DNA of 64,000 bases from Oscheius onirici (lineage: Eukaryota > Nematoda > Chromadorea > Rhabditida > Rhabditidae): positions 5,394,064-5,458,063 of the forward strand of contig OW051468.1 of the NCBI GenBank assembly GCA_932521025.1. Direction: 5' to 3'. The notes under the pieces are model-generated. The model was not told the origin of the DNA. It did not search any database and worked only from the letters and a program-made list of their open reading frames with translations. This document shows positions 24,595 through 36,481 of the stretch, one piece after another; within the stretch, counting starts at the first letter, position 1, and each line of letters begins with the position of its first letter. Position numbers and translations under genes: made by a program.

Positions 24595-25113
24595 ATGATT
24601 ATTATCCTCGGGTTTCAGAACATGGAAGATCGAGTTCGTATGGATAGAAGATACGACTGGGTCGGGCCACCAGATAAGCTATCGAGAATTAGACCCATTC
24701 GGTATGCGTTTTCTCGATTACCCATTGCTGAAATGCCTAGACTTCGCCGACTTGGAAATGAGACGGAGCTGGAGGCAAAATACAGAGACGCTCGAGAGGA
24801 ATTGAACAAGTGGAACTCCGAGTTCTGGACCCAGCACAATCGTTTTTTTGATACAAGAAAGGCCGCTTTTGTAGAACAGAGAAAAACGGAGCTGGGTCGA
24901 CTGGAAAATGTCTCAGCCAACGACATGTCCGAATTCTATAGAAGTTTTCTCAATGAAAGACATCAAGCGTTGATGATTTATAACAAGTGGGTTGTTTTTG
25001 CTGTCAACTTAACCCTCATTTTCAGAGAATGGTACAAAAGAAATCTTTCCCTGATTTGGCCAGCTCTGAAAGTGAATCTGGTTCGATTTAGACGTCTTTT
25101 CTTGCGTAGATAA
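24595..25113 (+). CDS. COA8: Cytochrome c oxidase assembly factor 8 (APOPT1)
   Basis: COA8 protects and promotes assembly of mitochondrial complex IV. The signature DWVGPPDKLSRIRPI is followed by a helical region (ELNKWNSEFWTQHNRFFDTR), NDMSEFYRSFLNERHQALM and, across a 41-nt intron, YNKEWYKRNLSLIWPALKV, all typical of the family. The translation start is uncertain. An ATG at 24595 is in frame, but an acceptor-like gggtttcag lies just before a second ATG at 24622, so trans-splicing could start there. Neither start gives a strong mitochondrial presequence. The gene converges on the LIM gene, with 83 nt between stops. Confidence 0.9.
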   Translation: MIIILGFQNMEDRVRMDRRYDWVGPPDKLSRIRPIRYAFSRLPIAEMPRLRRLGNETELEAKYRDAREELNKWNSEFWTQHNRFFDTRKAAFVEQRKTELGRLENVSANDMSEFYRSFLNERHQALMIYNKWVVFAVNLTLIFREWYKRNLSLIWPALKVNLVRFRRLFLRR

Positions 25114-25196
25114 GGAATTTGTAAAAATGAAGACTAGTTTCTAGCTATTTCTTTTCATTTCATTCATTGCACGATGTGGCTCTTCTTTCTGTTTTC

Positions 25197-25732
25197 CTAG
25201 ATGGTTTCAAGACCATAAACACGAGCGTGCATGCATTTGGAGTGGAAGACATGTCCGTTCAGGTCACAGAAAGTTTTGTCTAAAAAATTCCTCTACTTTT
25301 GGTACTATTTTCAAACAAACCAATGACGGTGTGGCACTTTGAGCAGCGAAGACAGTCCCGATGCCAGAATTTGTCGTGGAGGCGACAAGCCGTTTCCGGA
25401 AGAGGTCGTCCACAACCAGTGCAGGTCGGATTCGAGATTTTGCTGTGACAGTCGCTGCAGACGGGCTCATCAGGGTCGGAAGGATGCGGCAAGTAGCCCT
25501 GGATGAGCGAGTAGTCGCAGATCGAACAGGTGAGATGCGTAGAGTGGTAAACGCGTCCAAGGGCCAGGACACTCTTTCCGGCTTCGACAGCGTCTCCGCA
25601 ACGATGACAGAAGATTTCGCAGTCGTTGGTTTCCCGGCTGTAGACGGTAGAAGTGGACGCACTGGAGCAGGTAGTCGGCACCAGCTTAGCTTCACGGCGG
25701 AAAGTCGACAGCCATCTGCGAAAGAAGCCCAT
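25197..25732 (-). CDS. Two-LIM-domain protein
   Basis: The small protein (about 165 residues) begins MGFFRRWLSTFRREAK. LIM domain 1 (CHRCGDAVEAGKS, HLTCSICDYSL, VCSDCH) and LIM domain 2 (CTGCGRPLPETACRL, FWHRDCLRCSKCHTVI) follow. LIM 2 is completed across a short intron at about 25274-25315 (DKTFCDLNGHVFHSKC). LIM domains are zinc-binding protein-interaction modules. The N-terminal Met-Gly could allow myristoylation, but that is only a possibility. An acceptor-like atcctgtcag lies upstream of the ATG. The subfamily is not recognised; it is too short for prickle, testin or PINCH. Confidence 0.8.
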
Positions 25733-26523
25733 TGTTTGAATAACTGACAGGATTACACAATTTGTTCTTTTTATTGCGATTGTTGGAAGTTTCACAAGAA
25801 GAAAAAACAATACTAATACATAAAAGGAAAATCTGAGCTTCAACGTTACTTTTCAGTTGTTTCATGCCTGCGTAAATTTTTATATTTCTACACGTTACTT
25901 TGCTCTCAACCTCAAAAAAATAACAGAAGATAGACAGAATTCCCTGAATTGTTCTATTTAACTTCTGCCATTTGAATCCGCGCTCTTCTCCATCTAGACA
26001 GTCCTTTAAATTTGAAGAACTTCTCGAATCATCTGTTTTCCATAGCTAGCTTTTCTCACCAATTGCGCAAAAAAATCATCTTTTCAAGCTGAACAGTTTT
26101 ATATAGGTCGCAATTAAAAGTCCACACTTCAGGATCCCTTTTTATTGAATGCTTTGCTGCCTGGAAAGGTATGCGAACACCTTTCGCAAGTCGCTCAGGA
26201 ATATCTGTTTTCCCTTTTCTTGTTGTCAGAATCGTTTGCAATCTATTTACCCAACTCTTGTTGTGTCGCTTCTATATACGCGTAGCCTGATGAAAAGCAA
26301 GGAAAATGATTTTTCAATCGATAAGGTGAAAAAAAAAACTGCTGCTTTTCCTCCTTTCATTCAGCTCCCTTCTGCTCACTCAACTGCATTTTGTTATTTT
26401 TCTCTTATCCACTATTTATCACTCGAATTTGTTTTTTGCATTGATATGTCAATACTTTTACAGCTTCGTTAACAGTATCGTAAAATAGAAAGATTTGCAG
26501 GAGCTTGGCCCTCTGCCTCCAGA
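25733..26523. other. Intergenic, AT-rich
   Basis: This stretch between the divergent LIM and J-protein genes should contain both promoters. It is AT-rich with homopolymer runs and ends in an acceptor-like agatttgcag 24 nt before the J-protein ATG. No conserved exon or repeat is recognised. Confidence 0.4.
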
Positions 26524-27936
26524 ATGGTGAAGGAAACCAAATATTACGATATCCTCCAAGTCAAGCCAGATGCCTCGGACAATGATCTCAAGAAGTCTTA
26601 TCGTAAACTCGCCCTCAAGTATCACCCCGACAGAAATCCCGAAGGAGGAGAACAGTTCAAGCTAATCTCTCAGGTATTTTTCCAGTCAAGTTCGTTTAGC
26701 AATAGAAATACTTCAGGCTTATGATGTTCTTTCTGATCCCAGCAAAAGGAAGATCTACGACCAGGCTGGAGAAGAAGGAATCCAAGGTGGCGGTTCTGGC
26801 GGTGGAGGCGGCCACAATCCCTTTGACATCTTCAACATGTTCTTCGGAGGTGGAGGAGGCCATGGTGGACGCGCAACAGTTCGTCCTACTGTTCACCAAA
26901 TCTCTGTCAGCTTGGAGCAGCTGTACTCTGGAGTCACAAAGAGGTTCAAGGTAATATAAGCGCATTAACTTCGATAAAACACAACTGTAGATCACGAAAA
27001 CGCTGAGATGTCGTGCTTGCGGAGGCAAAGGAGGATCCAACGTCACGAGCTGTACTGGATGTGGTGGCAGTGGAGTTACTATTCGGTAGGGTTTTCCCCG
27101 TGCGACGTCATATCTTCTTTTTCAGTCGAATGCAAATCGGCCCCGGAATGGTTCAACAGGTCCAGATGGCTTGTCGCGAATGTGAAGGCGAAGGAGAAGT
27201 AATTCCCATGAAGGATCGCTGCAAACAGTGTAACGGACAAAAGATGACGCGTATGGAAGATCTCATTGAAATTCATATCAAGCCTGGAAGTCGTGACGGT
27301 GAAAAAATTACTCTGGAAGGCAAAGGAGACGAAGTGGAAGACTCCAGTATTCCTGCCGGAGATGTAATCATCGTCATTGATGAAAAAGTGGGTTTTCAGT
27401 GTCGAACTTCTAAAGAATCTGTTCAGGATCATTCCCAATTCGTCCGTAAGCAAGAACATTTGGTCATGAATATTGACATCAAGCTGGTTGAGGCTCTTTG
27501 TGGCTTCTCCCGAAATATCAAAACGCTGGATGGCCGTACCCTCCACTTCAATGTTCTTCCCGGCGAAGTTATTTCTCATGGAACGATAAAAGTGATTCAT
27601 GGAGAAGGAATGCCCATAAACGGAAACATCAACGAAAAGGTAACTTACTCTTTCAACTCTTCGATGAATGTACTTGCAGGGAGATCTATGGGTTCAGTTC
27701 AGTGTCGACTTTCCAGAAAAAATTACTCAAGACGCCAGGAACAAACTCGTTGATCTTTTGCCCGAAAAAAGTTGGATAACTATCACTTTTCAAAATCTAG
27801 CCTTTTAGCTACTTCCGTAGCAGATGATTCGGCCGAGGTGTTCCAATTGACTCGATGTGGCCCTAGCACTTTTGGACGTCGTTCCGGACGGAGAGGGGAA
27901 GAGGCCGGTGAAGGCGTTCGTTGTCAGCAACAATAA
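26524..27936 (+). CDS. DNAJA1: DNAJA-type (type I) Hsp40 co-chaperone
   Basis: Type I J-proteins stimulate Hsp70 ATPase activity and hold clients. The J domain ([37 protein letters not shown] with the HPD motif) leads into a Gly-rich linker ([16 protein letters not shown]). The four zinc-binding CxxCxGxG-type repeats are [26 protein letters not shown] and CKQCNGQK. Two client-binding beta domains and a C-terminal tail follow. The last exon, joined over a roughly 31-nt intron, ends CQQQ, a CaaX box compatible with farnesylation as in DNAJA1. The gene has about six short introns. It is probably trans-spliced, given the agatttgcag 24 nt before the ATG. Confidence 0.93.
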
Positions 27937-28179
27937 CGTAAGTCAGTTTCTGTTTACTTCCTCGTATTGTAGTATTTCAGAAATCTCTCCTTCGGCGTGA
28001 CATGTTTTGGTTCGTTCACCAAGTCCGGCATGATCTTCCTCGTTTTGCTCCCATTTTCCTCCGTTTAGTCCCCATTTTAGTCGAACAACCGTTGTTACCC
28101 GGTCTTTTTATCCGTGTCGGAAGCAGATACCTTGTTTGGTTCAGTATTGTTTCCTTGAAAATGAATTCGATTGTGTTAT

Positions 28180-28608
28180 TCAAGGTCGTTTTATTAAAGA
28201 GCCAATTTGGAATGCACTAGCTAGTAGTAGTGGGAACGTTGTTAGGCCAAACAGAATCCAGAAATGGTAGACGGGATGCTCATCAACAACAAACTTTAGG
28301 AGGAAAAGGTTGGCAATTAAGTGAACAGTCATAGAGAAAATGGCGTTTCTCACGGAAGGAAGAGATCGGATGAGTAGGACAAGTTCCAGAACGTTTACTG
28401 CCATTGAAAGTGTTAGAAGAACTACAAATTCAAGCCGCGATTCGTCTGCTACCTGACTAATGTGCTCGGGAAGTACTGCCATCAAATGCGGCTCCTAAAA
28501 AGTCTTTACTATTCGTCTTTCTGTGCAAACCTGTTGAAAACAGATGACAAAAAGTAATATTGTATGCGAAAGCGCACAGAGAAAGCTGCCTGTTAGAGTG
28601 TCTAGCAT
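28180..28608 (-). CDS. TMEM107: Ciliary transition-zone protein TMEM107
   Basis: TMEM107 is a four-TM protein of the MKS module that gates membrane-protein entry into cilia. The start at 28608 gives TM1 (SFLCALSHTILLFVICF). A 36-nt intron separates it from EPHLMAVLPEHISQ and TM2 (LEFVVLLTLSMAVNVLELVL), TM3 (NAIFSMTVHLIANLFLLKFV) and TM4 (YHFWILFGLTTFPLLLASAF). The protein ends IGSLIKRP, resembling the vertebrate KKPF end. Length (about 130 residues) and topology match the family. In nematodes it would function in sensory cilia. It converges with the J-protein gene, 243 nt away. Confidence 0.85.
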
Positions 28609-29032
28609 ATTTTGCTTCTCTCTGACTGCTTATTTCTATGGCAACAACCCACAACTTGATCACCTTGCTCGGAGGCGAAAAATCGGTAAATTCGCTCCTT
28701 TTCATGCTGGTTAAAGGACTGAACGGCATCGTGGGTCCCGTCGCGATCTTAGCAAGCCTACAACCGTTCTCTTTCAAGCCGGCCCTCATTTCTTCAAATC
28801 CTAAAATTTTTCATGGTTTTAAACAAGTTTTTATCCGTTTCTTGTGTCAAGTTTGGCTGGAAATCATACGAAAATGAAAGTGAACGTGTTTATTTCTAAC
28901 CGCATGCTAAAAAATATTGAGTTTGCTAGATGTGTTGATCGAAGTCACTTTTCTTTAATTCATGACGCTCTTTCCGTTTTTCTTCTCGTTATTGAATTGT
29001 ACAATGTAAATTGCCAGTTTTCAGGGTTAAAA
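28609..29032. other. Intergenic between TMEM107 and RPS26
   Basis: This is a 424-nt divergent intergenic region expected to hold both promoters. It ends in the acceptor-like ccagttttcag seven bases before the RPS26 ATG. No other feature is seen. Confidence 0.45.
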
Positions 29033-29640
29033 ATGACCGTGAAGCGAAGAAATCACGGAAGGAACAAGAAGAATCGCGGACATTGCCGCTTTATCCGCTG
29101 CACCAACTGTGGAAGATGCTGCCCGAAAGACAAGGCCATTAAGAAATTCGTAGTTCGTAACGTAAGTTTTTTTCTGCTTCAACGAGCCTTACTGTTTATT
29201 TTCAGATCGTTGAGGCTGCCGCCGTCAGAGATATTGGAGATGCCTCTGCTTATCCTCGTGAGTTTTTTTTTTCATTTTTGTTTCCTTACTGTTGCGGAAA
29301 AGTGACTGCGTTTCGCTGTAATATATTGCATATTTCGGCTAGCTCTAGACGTTTATCTGGCAAGCATCACATCTTTTCCTTAGTCTTAAAGCGGTGAAAA
29401 GTGTTGGTTGCATTATATTGCTGAAAATCATTTGTTACTTCACGTTGTTGTTATGAGCATTTTTCAGAGTATGCTCTTCCCAAGCTGTACCACAAGCTCC
29501 ACTACTGCGTCGCCTGCGCCATCCACAGCAAGGTCGTCCGTAACAGAAGCCGTGAAGCTCGTAAGGACCGTAACCCTCCTCCCCGCTTCGGCCAGCGCAC
29601 GGCCCAGGCTGCCCGCCCAGGAGCTGGACCCCGTCCTTAA
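29033..29640 (+). CDS. RPS26: 40S ribosomal protein S26 (eS26)
   Basis: eS26 lies at the mRNA exit channel of the 40S subunit. Three exons encode [20 protein letters not shown], the zinc-binding [57 protein letters not shown] and [19 protein letters not shown], closing with a Pro/Gly/Arg tail. Length is about 117 residues, normal for the family. Codon usage is strongly biased towards C-ending codons, as expected for a highly expressed gene. The second intron (about 29260-29467) is unusually long for this window. The ATG follows ccagttttcag|ggttaaa, a very likely spliced-leader acceptor. Confidence 0.97.
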
Positions 29641-29724
29641 ACACTTGTTATTGTTGAAAACGGAGATAAATCTGTTTATTACGGAAAAAGTTATCAAATT
29701 GAGACTCTTCAAAAGTAAGTGATT

Positions 29725-32700
29725 TTATACTCGTACGCTCGAATGATTTGACTCCAACTGGAGCTTGTAAGTGCTAAGGTAAACGTTATGAGGCGCCGAT
29801 TCGACTGTCAAATCGCTCTTCTCGTCTTCTTCAATCCGTTTAGACTGTGGCGAACAGTTCTGTATTGATATTCTCCTATTCTTCCCAGTTTTGTCGCTCC
29901 ACTTTTTCCCTCCTCTTTTTTTGCTGATATGAGGGTTGTCTTGATAGAGATTCTTCAGCTTGTACATTCTGAGCTGAGTATACACCCGTTTGAGTTCTGC
30001 CTAGAATTCTAAGCTTGCGTGTCTTCCAAGCACTTCACAAACCCTAATGTCTTCTGGATTCATGTCAATGATGGGAACTTCGGCAAAGTCAATAGTCCCA
30101 TTCAGAATGTTATCTCTTAACTTGGCCAACGATGGGTGTGCTCGTCCCGAATGGCCCGCCAGTGTCATTGACCTTCTGGTTGTATCACCCGCCGTCTAAA
30201 TTTAGGTAAATTCTCTTTTAGTGTTGCGTTACCAAGTAAAACTTCGGAGCAATGATGATGACGATATTGACGGACACCGTAAGCTGAAGTTGCACGAAGG
30301 AGATCGTGAAGAGGGTGTCGCTACTGCCGGAATTTCTCATCCAGTATCTGAACCAAATTTCTTCTACACTGTCTCCACACTGACCGGATGAGATTGGCGA
30401 TAAATGTTATGACAGCTTCAAGACAGACAGCCACAGTGAACTGCCATCGCTCCAGCCAGTCGCTGTTTCTGGCCTTGTAGCATAGCCGCATGCCGTAACT
30501 CAAGAAAAAGACTTCGTATCCGTGCCAGATAAAGTGCCAGCCTTGCATTCGGCATTGTGGCCAAGCTGTTCCCCACAGTCCGGCATCGCCCCACGATCCG
30601 ACTGTCCAGGCCAGAAGACCTGAATTAGAATACTTTCTTCCCGGTTCAATCAGTCTTTTACCAGTGACGGTAAGGGCGAGCATTCCTGCCAGCCATTTGA
30701 GCATGTCCTTCTCCCTCACCGAGACATGTTGGGCTTTTCTCACTCGATATTCTTGTAGATTTCTGTAAAAGTTGATTTCACCTGGACCAAAAGTTGCCAG
30801 TCAAGGTCTTACACTCGTCTTGCCAAAGAATCGACACAATCAGCGTCTTCTGATGTTTTCGGTGCCCTACCCCCCGAATATGGTCATAAGTAGTGGGGGA
30901 CATTACTTTGATGTCAAATGGCCATTTTCCGGAGGGACCCTAGTCGTTTTTTATCTGGCCGAGAGTCGCTTTGTTTTCAGACGCATGTCAGCCAGAAGAG
31001 ATGGACTGTTGTTCCCTGGGGACGGGAGGCCTCTATCAAACAAACCTGTATATTTTCAGAACGATACTGCCGTAGAAAATGGAAAAACCGATCTGACGAA
31101 GCCAGACGGCTAGACAACATCCCATGGCAGGCGATGAGAGCCAGTCCAAGAGTAGCTGGAACATTTGAGAGTGATTAAACGGTCGTAATGGTCTCGCCAA
31201 GAGCCTCTCTCTTAGTGTAAAAAATAAGAAAGCTGGTAATTCATTAAGGTGCCAGCTGTTTTGGAACTCACAATAGAGTAGAGAATGGATGCTCCTACGA
31301 GGAAGAGTTCCATCAGAGCCCATCCACGGGCCTCGTTCTGTCGTCGTCGTTCGCGCCAGATTATGGGGATCAGAACAAGACAGGTCAGGGCACAGATAGC
31401 ATTGAACAGCATGAGCATGTTGCGACCTTCAAAACAAGCATTACATTTTGTGCAAATACCGAATAGCTTGAGGCTCATTTAGTTCACAAAATATCGGATG
31501 CAGTGAAATGGTTCTCAAACTCAAGAAATAACTTGATCGTTTGAACCAATCGCATACGATTCCTTCAGAAACTCCCATTCTAGAATAAGCTTTTTACGTT
31601 AAGACGGCATTTTCCATGTCTGTAATGTTATGCCGAGTGTTATGAAACACAGAAAATGGCGTCTTCAATGAAAAAAAAATGTTTGGAAAGGCCTGGCTTC
31701 TAATGGAGACTCACCTCGTTCAATGTCCGTCCTGCACTTGCTATCATTATCGGAACAGCACTGTTTAGCCAGAACTCGGAGACCAGAATGGACTGACCAT
31801 GAGCACTGAAATAACCTTTCATTAAACCGAATGTCATGACGCGTAATCGCTGTCGATCATCTCAAAATTGCCTCTCTCTTGGCAACCGTAAACATTCGAA
31901 ACGAGCGGAAAAAGAATCTGACGAAACTAATTGGCAGAATTATGATCAGTGGGTCGTAATTGGAGCACTCTCTCTCGTCTCTATTCTCACCTTTTTGATC
32001 TGTGCCCTCCAGTTAAGAGAGACAAAATCTGTGCCCCGCGGCAAACAAACGTCCTCTCAGAGCCCCGCAATATCTGGCCCTTCATCAATAATTCCCCCTT
32101 GTTCGGCCGACTGCGCCCCGAGCTACACTCGAACACACTCGTTCTCTCCCGGCATAAACACTCACGCTTGCACCCGTCTTTTTTTCTGAAAAGAGACAAC
32201 ATCCAAAAGGGCGCGAAGATTCAAGCGCCTTCCGGAGTGTCAACACTTGAAAATTTGCGGTCGCGGGAGGTCGCGAGAGATGCAGTTGGATCAAAGGGAA
32301 AGTAGTCTTTTCCGAAAGAAAACCACTGAGAACCGAGACAATAGAGGAAACCCAATACGTTGGTTTTTTGTCATTAGACTGTCTCCGTCAACACAGGACA
32401 ATTTTTCCAATCTCATCTCACAAGCACAAAATCTCATTAGCGGCCCCTCCGAATTCCTAGGGAGAGCCCCACAGTGAATAAAGCGCTACGTGATTTCATT
32501 TTTAGGAGAGTCTTACCTTCGTATTGCAGCTGGACTTTTTGCACAGGTCAATCTCATAATCGAGACGGAGTATCAAATACCGTCGTGATGGTTCTCTTGT
32601 TGGATGCACAATTGTCGGGACCCATCTTCCCTGGGTCTGGAAAAGATCTTTCTTCAGACTTCGATGTGTAACTCACTATTCGGTCATTTTCACAGACATA

Positions 32701-33122
32701 TTGAAGAGCATAGATGGGTCCTGTTCCGTTTAATCGGAACGGAGGTTCTTGACTGATTGTACAGTTTTCGACCAAGGAGGTTTGAAAGTCCTGAAAAGAG
32801 ACCGAATTGCAGGAAATTGGTGCTAGTTTGAGGACGATTCGTGCCAATTTGTATACAGTATACTGTATTCAAAAGACATTTAGAATGAAAGCAAGATAAA
32901 AACAAGACAAACCGTTGGATGGGTGGCAAAGAACTGGACAAGCTGCAACAGCCGCGGATAATTGTCGACGACTGTCGGGAGAATAAGATGCTCAGCTGGC
33001 ACGACATAATTGCACTCTTTCGGGTTGTCGAGATCACTGAGTAGGGTGATTAGAGGTGGATTGGAGCCAGGTGGACCGACACTTGCTCCGGCCTGCTGCA
33101 GAAGCAGAAAGAGCCAGACCAT
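29725..33122 (-). CDS. GPR158/GPR179-like class C orphan receptor
   Basis: GPR158-family receptors have a Cache-like ectodomain and class C seven-TM bundle and regulate RGS7-Gbeta5. The start at 33122 opens a signal peptide (MVWLFLLLQQAGA). The ectodomain continues over small exons (NPKECNYVVPAEHL; GPIYALQYVCEND; YEIDLCKKSSCNTK; LAKQCCSDNDSKC). TM1 (MLMLFNAICALTCLVLIPII), TM2 (WALMELFLVGASILYS), TM3 (VWLRQIGFSIFYGSIVLKIY), TM4 (LLAWTVGSW), TM5 (WHFIWHGYEVFFLSYGMRLC), TM6 (FTVAVCLEAVITFIANLIR) and TM7 (LQLTVSVNIVIIIAP) follow. The tail has a strongly conserved family coiled coil (AELKRVYTQLRMYKLKNL, then NPHISKKRGG). Large introns at about 31.8-32.5 kb break the pattern of tiny ones. It converges with RPS26, 84 nt from its stop. 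A farther upstream in-frame ATG at 33233 is possible. Confidence 0.82.
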
Positions 33123-33720
33123 GAGCGGGACAAGAATCCCCCTCAGAGCGACTGGACCTCTCGCCCAATCAATGGGCTGGCTAGGCCGTCGAGGGGCGGA
33201 GTTCTCCTCGCCCCTGTGGCTGAACCCCGGCAATTGGAAAAGGGACCATAGGAGCTACGTGAATCAGATGGGAGGTCCCTTTTTTGTACTTTTGCAAAAC
33301 AACTTTTGTGGTCTTTCTCTGTTGACGGAGAACCCATGAATAGAGGCTATTCGGATTAGAGTCTTTTCACTAAATCTTTCTCTCCGTTCTCATGCTGTCA
33401 GAATTCATATGGTTTCGATGAAGAATCGGTGAAATAGGATTGTAACAATTTTTTTTTTTGAATGCGATGGAAATGTGAAGGCTGCAGAAATACTTGACTC
33501 TCTTGGCATCGTTACAAAAACTTCCTGAAATATGGTATAGTGCTAATGAACAGGCTAAACTTAAATATTTCGGGACGTTTCAAACATACCTATTTCCAAA
33601 TGTACTGAAGAAGGTCTCTGTTCTGTTAGACAAATTGTTCATGTCTTCTTCGTCACAAGTCAGTGAAACTGAACAACTATTGAAAGAAGTAACTACAGTT
33701 TGCATCACGGTTTATTCAAT
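33123..33720. other. Intergenic between GPR158-like gene and four-TM orphan
   Basis: About 600 nt of AT-rich sequence should contain the receptor's promoter and the 3' flank of the neighbouring minus-strand gene. Open frames here show no recognisable domain and no repeat is seen. Confidence 0.4.
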
Positions 33721-34448
33721 TTATAATTTGATATTATCAATGCTGAAAGTCTCGACCGACGTCTGTCTCCTCTTCTCGACAGCATCCTTCATCCGCAGCT
33801 TGACCACCGAATAGAGGCAGTCGATGTTCGTCTGGAAACACGCGATCATAAAACTGACGACGGTCACGTCGACGATGAAGGCGAAAGCAGGCGAGCCGGC
33901 AAAGTTCCTCACGGCGTAGATGGCGTTGGCCAGTTCGACGCCGATTAACAAGAGACTGAAGACGATCTTGGCGTAGATGAGTCCTTTATTGTTGAAGCGG
34001 AGAGTCATCAGATGGAAAATGGGACTGCAGGCCAGTAGAAGCACGACGTATTGGAGATTCTTCGTTGGAGCGATCAGGTCCTTCTGGTCGTCGCTTGCTT
34101 TGCCGAGCATGTAGTTGAGGTAGTAGGTCTTCAGGTAGATCCAGATTAAGAAGAACCAGGTGGAGATGATGTAGGTTCCATGCTTTCGGAGCTGGAAACG
34201 GAGGAGTTTGGGTACGGAAATAGGAAGGATGTATGGGTGGAATGGGAAGAAAGAGGTAGAAACACTTGGACAGGGACCGGATACAAATGATGGGCAGAAG
34301 AGACATAAAGGAACATTTCGGTAGAAGGGACATGTGAAGGAACAGATGGATTGGAAGACACAGGAACAGAATGGAATAATTGAGTAGAAGGGACACTGAG
34401 AAGAAGAAAACGAACCTTCATCTTGCAAGAGTGCCTCGTCAACTGCAT
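33721..34448 (-). CDS. Uncharacterised four-TM membrane protein
   Basis: A short first exon (MQLTRHSCKMK, 34416-34448) is separated by a pyrimidine-rich intron of about 224 nt from the main exon (33721-34191). The main exon encodes TM1 (YIISTWFFLIWIYLKTYYL), a charged loop (GKASDDQKDLIAPTK), TM2 (YVVLLLACSPIFHLMTL), TM3 (AKIVFSLLLIGVELANAIY), TM4 (AFAFIVDVTVVSFMIACF) and a basic cytosolic tail. Codons are G/C-ending and clean, which supports a real gene. At about 167 residues with a tetraspan layout, it does not match a family I can name. The zeta-crystallin gene lies upstream on the same strand. Confidence 0.6.
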
Positions 34449-34785
34449 ATTACTCTGGTGGAATTATTGCTCTAACTGGTCACGACAGGACAACACGTTA
34501 TGTTCTACCCTAAACTTTTTTTTCAAAGAGTTTCTTCAAAAATTTCGAGTATTGAAAATTCGTGTCTGACTTCTCAGTAGATGCTGAACTTTCTCAAACA
34601 TTTCGGACAGTGAGTCTGATACGATAAAATGAATTCAAAATAAATAGCGGCACCGTATTTCAGAAGTGTAGTTTGCATTATACACCGCCAAATAATCGTA
34701 AAGGTCACTCAAAACAGCAAGTCTTGGAGGAGTATGCGTCAAGAAGGACATCGAATACTTTTATTTAGCTTAGAATATTCATTGG
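34449..34785. other. Intergenic, no feature seen
   Basis: About 340 nt lie between two minus-strand genes. The sequence is AT-rich and contains no recognisable exon or repeat. Confidence 0.4.
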
Positions 34786-35987
34786 TCAAATCATAACAAC
34801 TAGATTTCCCAAAGCTCCGACAGACTGCATGATGTCGACGTGGGCCTGAGGTAGCTGATCAAGACTGTACTCTTTCTGAACTATTGGACGGAACTTGGTC
34901 TGTGACAGGAGCTGATTGACTTCCCTGGCCATCGCATAGTACTCTTCCTGGGTGCTGTGACCCAGACTGATTCCTAAAAAAAATTATCTTCGAAAATAGG
35001 AATCCAATCACCATAGATTGAAGACTCAGCGGTCATGAGTGCTCTGGGATTGATGGTAACTTCTCCCCGATTACCGACAATGCAAATTCGACCGTTCTTG
35101 GCCAACATACCCAGATCGTTTCCCAAATTGATGTGAGCTGCCATTTCGACAATCAGGTCAAAACCTAAAAGACTACTGTCTGATAAAGTTTCTGTTCTTT
35201 TACCTGAAGGATTCTCAGCTCTCATTTTCTCAACATAATCACTGTCCCGATGATTGTATACTCGAGCAGCTCCATTGATTCGAACATTTTCGCAGCCTTT
35301 GGGCGTTCCGGCTGTTCCAGTCACTTCGTATCCCTTCCAGTTGGCTAGCTGTACAGCAGCCAACCCTACACCGCCCGAAGCCCCGTGGACGAGGATTTTC
35401 GAGGCCGGATTTAGTCGACCTTTCATGAATAGAGCCCTGTAGGCTGTGAGATATGGTACTCCGATGGCAGCACCTTCGGCAAAGGTAACGTCTGGAAAAA
35501 TATTCTAAACTTTCTGTCATAAAAGAGACGATAGATCTTTAGTTTCAAAACTGACTGTCGGGGAGAGGAAAGACTCTTGTCGAGACCGTCCACTCTGCTG
35601 CGCTTCCTTCATTTTCAGTCAGGAACCAGACTCTGTCACCTTTCTTCACACATCCAACAGATTCCCCTACCTGAAACTTTTTGCTTTTCGAGTACTTATT
35701 CACCCATACTTCTTCAACAATACCGGCTCCATCTCGGCCCGGAATATAGGGCAGATTTGGAAGAATTCCATAATGTCCTGAGCGGATATAAGTGTCAACG
35801 GGATTGACTCCTGCGGTCAATACTTTTATCAGAACCTAGAACACATATGTTCTCACTAAGTTTTATTGACTACCTGTTGGGCCTTTACAATTGCCGGCAA
35901 TTCCCAGTTTGTGACCGTTTGAATGGTCTCAGGAGCTCCAAAACAGCGAATAACAGCTGCCCTCATTTCCAAGGCTGAATTCAGCAT
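34786..35987 (-). CDS. CRYZ: Zeta-crystallin-type quinone oxidoreductase
   Basis: CRYZ reduces quinones with NADPH as a zinc-independent MDR enzyme and also binds AU-rich RNA. The start at 35987 gives MLNSALEMRAAVIRCFGAPE. Family motifs follow: AGVNPVDTYIRSGHYGILPN, YIPGRDGAGIVEEV, KKGDRVWFL, FAEGAAIGVPYLTAYRALF, the cofactor-binding VHGASGGVGLAAVQLANWKG, GFDLIVEMAAHINLGNDLGM, GRICIVGNRGEVTINPRALM and ISLGHSTQEEYYAMAREVNQ. The C-terminus ends GALGNLVVMI. Six or so short introns interrupt the gene. Zinc-ligand residues of alcohol dehydrogenases are absent, as expected. Length (about 330 residues) is normal. Confidence 0.94.
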
Positions 35988-36481
35988 TTTCAAATTTCAT
36001 GTTTCACGCGCGGGCTTTGCAACAGAGGAGCGGTCAAATTATTGTCCTTCTTTTTGCTGTGTTTATTATCCTATATCCGTGTTGCAGCAGTAAAAAGGTA
36101 TTAAAATGTTGACGAATAATGCTAAAAACTTGTTCCCCGAGTGCATTTTCCCGAAAAAGGTCGCCGATATCGGTATTTTCGCTCCAAGCCAGGCGTGCGG
36201 TCATCTCGCAAGCATGGAAAGAAATCAGCTGTGGTCGATATTTTACTTGAAAATCTTGCTTTTCTTGTTATCCTTTTTATTTGTTGACATCCTGAATCGT
36301 TAAATTATAACAACAAATGTTAGGAATGCTCCTGAAAGGGGTTCATTCGCGATGAAACTAGCCTTATTTTCGCTGACACTATAAAAGCTTGGTATTTCTT
36401 CTTCATTTTCTCTCGTATTGTTTTTTGCTTGTAAACACGTAAATTACAGGTTTTAGCCGTGTTTCTAGTCAAGAAATTGCC
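35988..36481. other. Intergenic, shared promoter of CRYZ and UBE2V
   Basis: This 494-nt divergent region has an ORF of 65 codons (36106-36303, plus strand) ending in a hydrophobic stretch (LLFLLSFLFVDIL). There is no support for it being a gene. Otherwise it is AT-rich promoter-like sequence. Confidence 0.4.
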
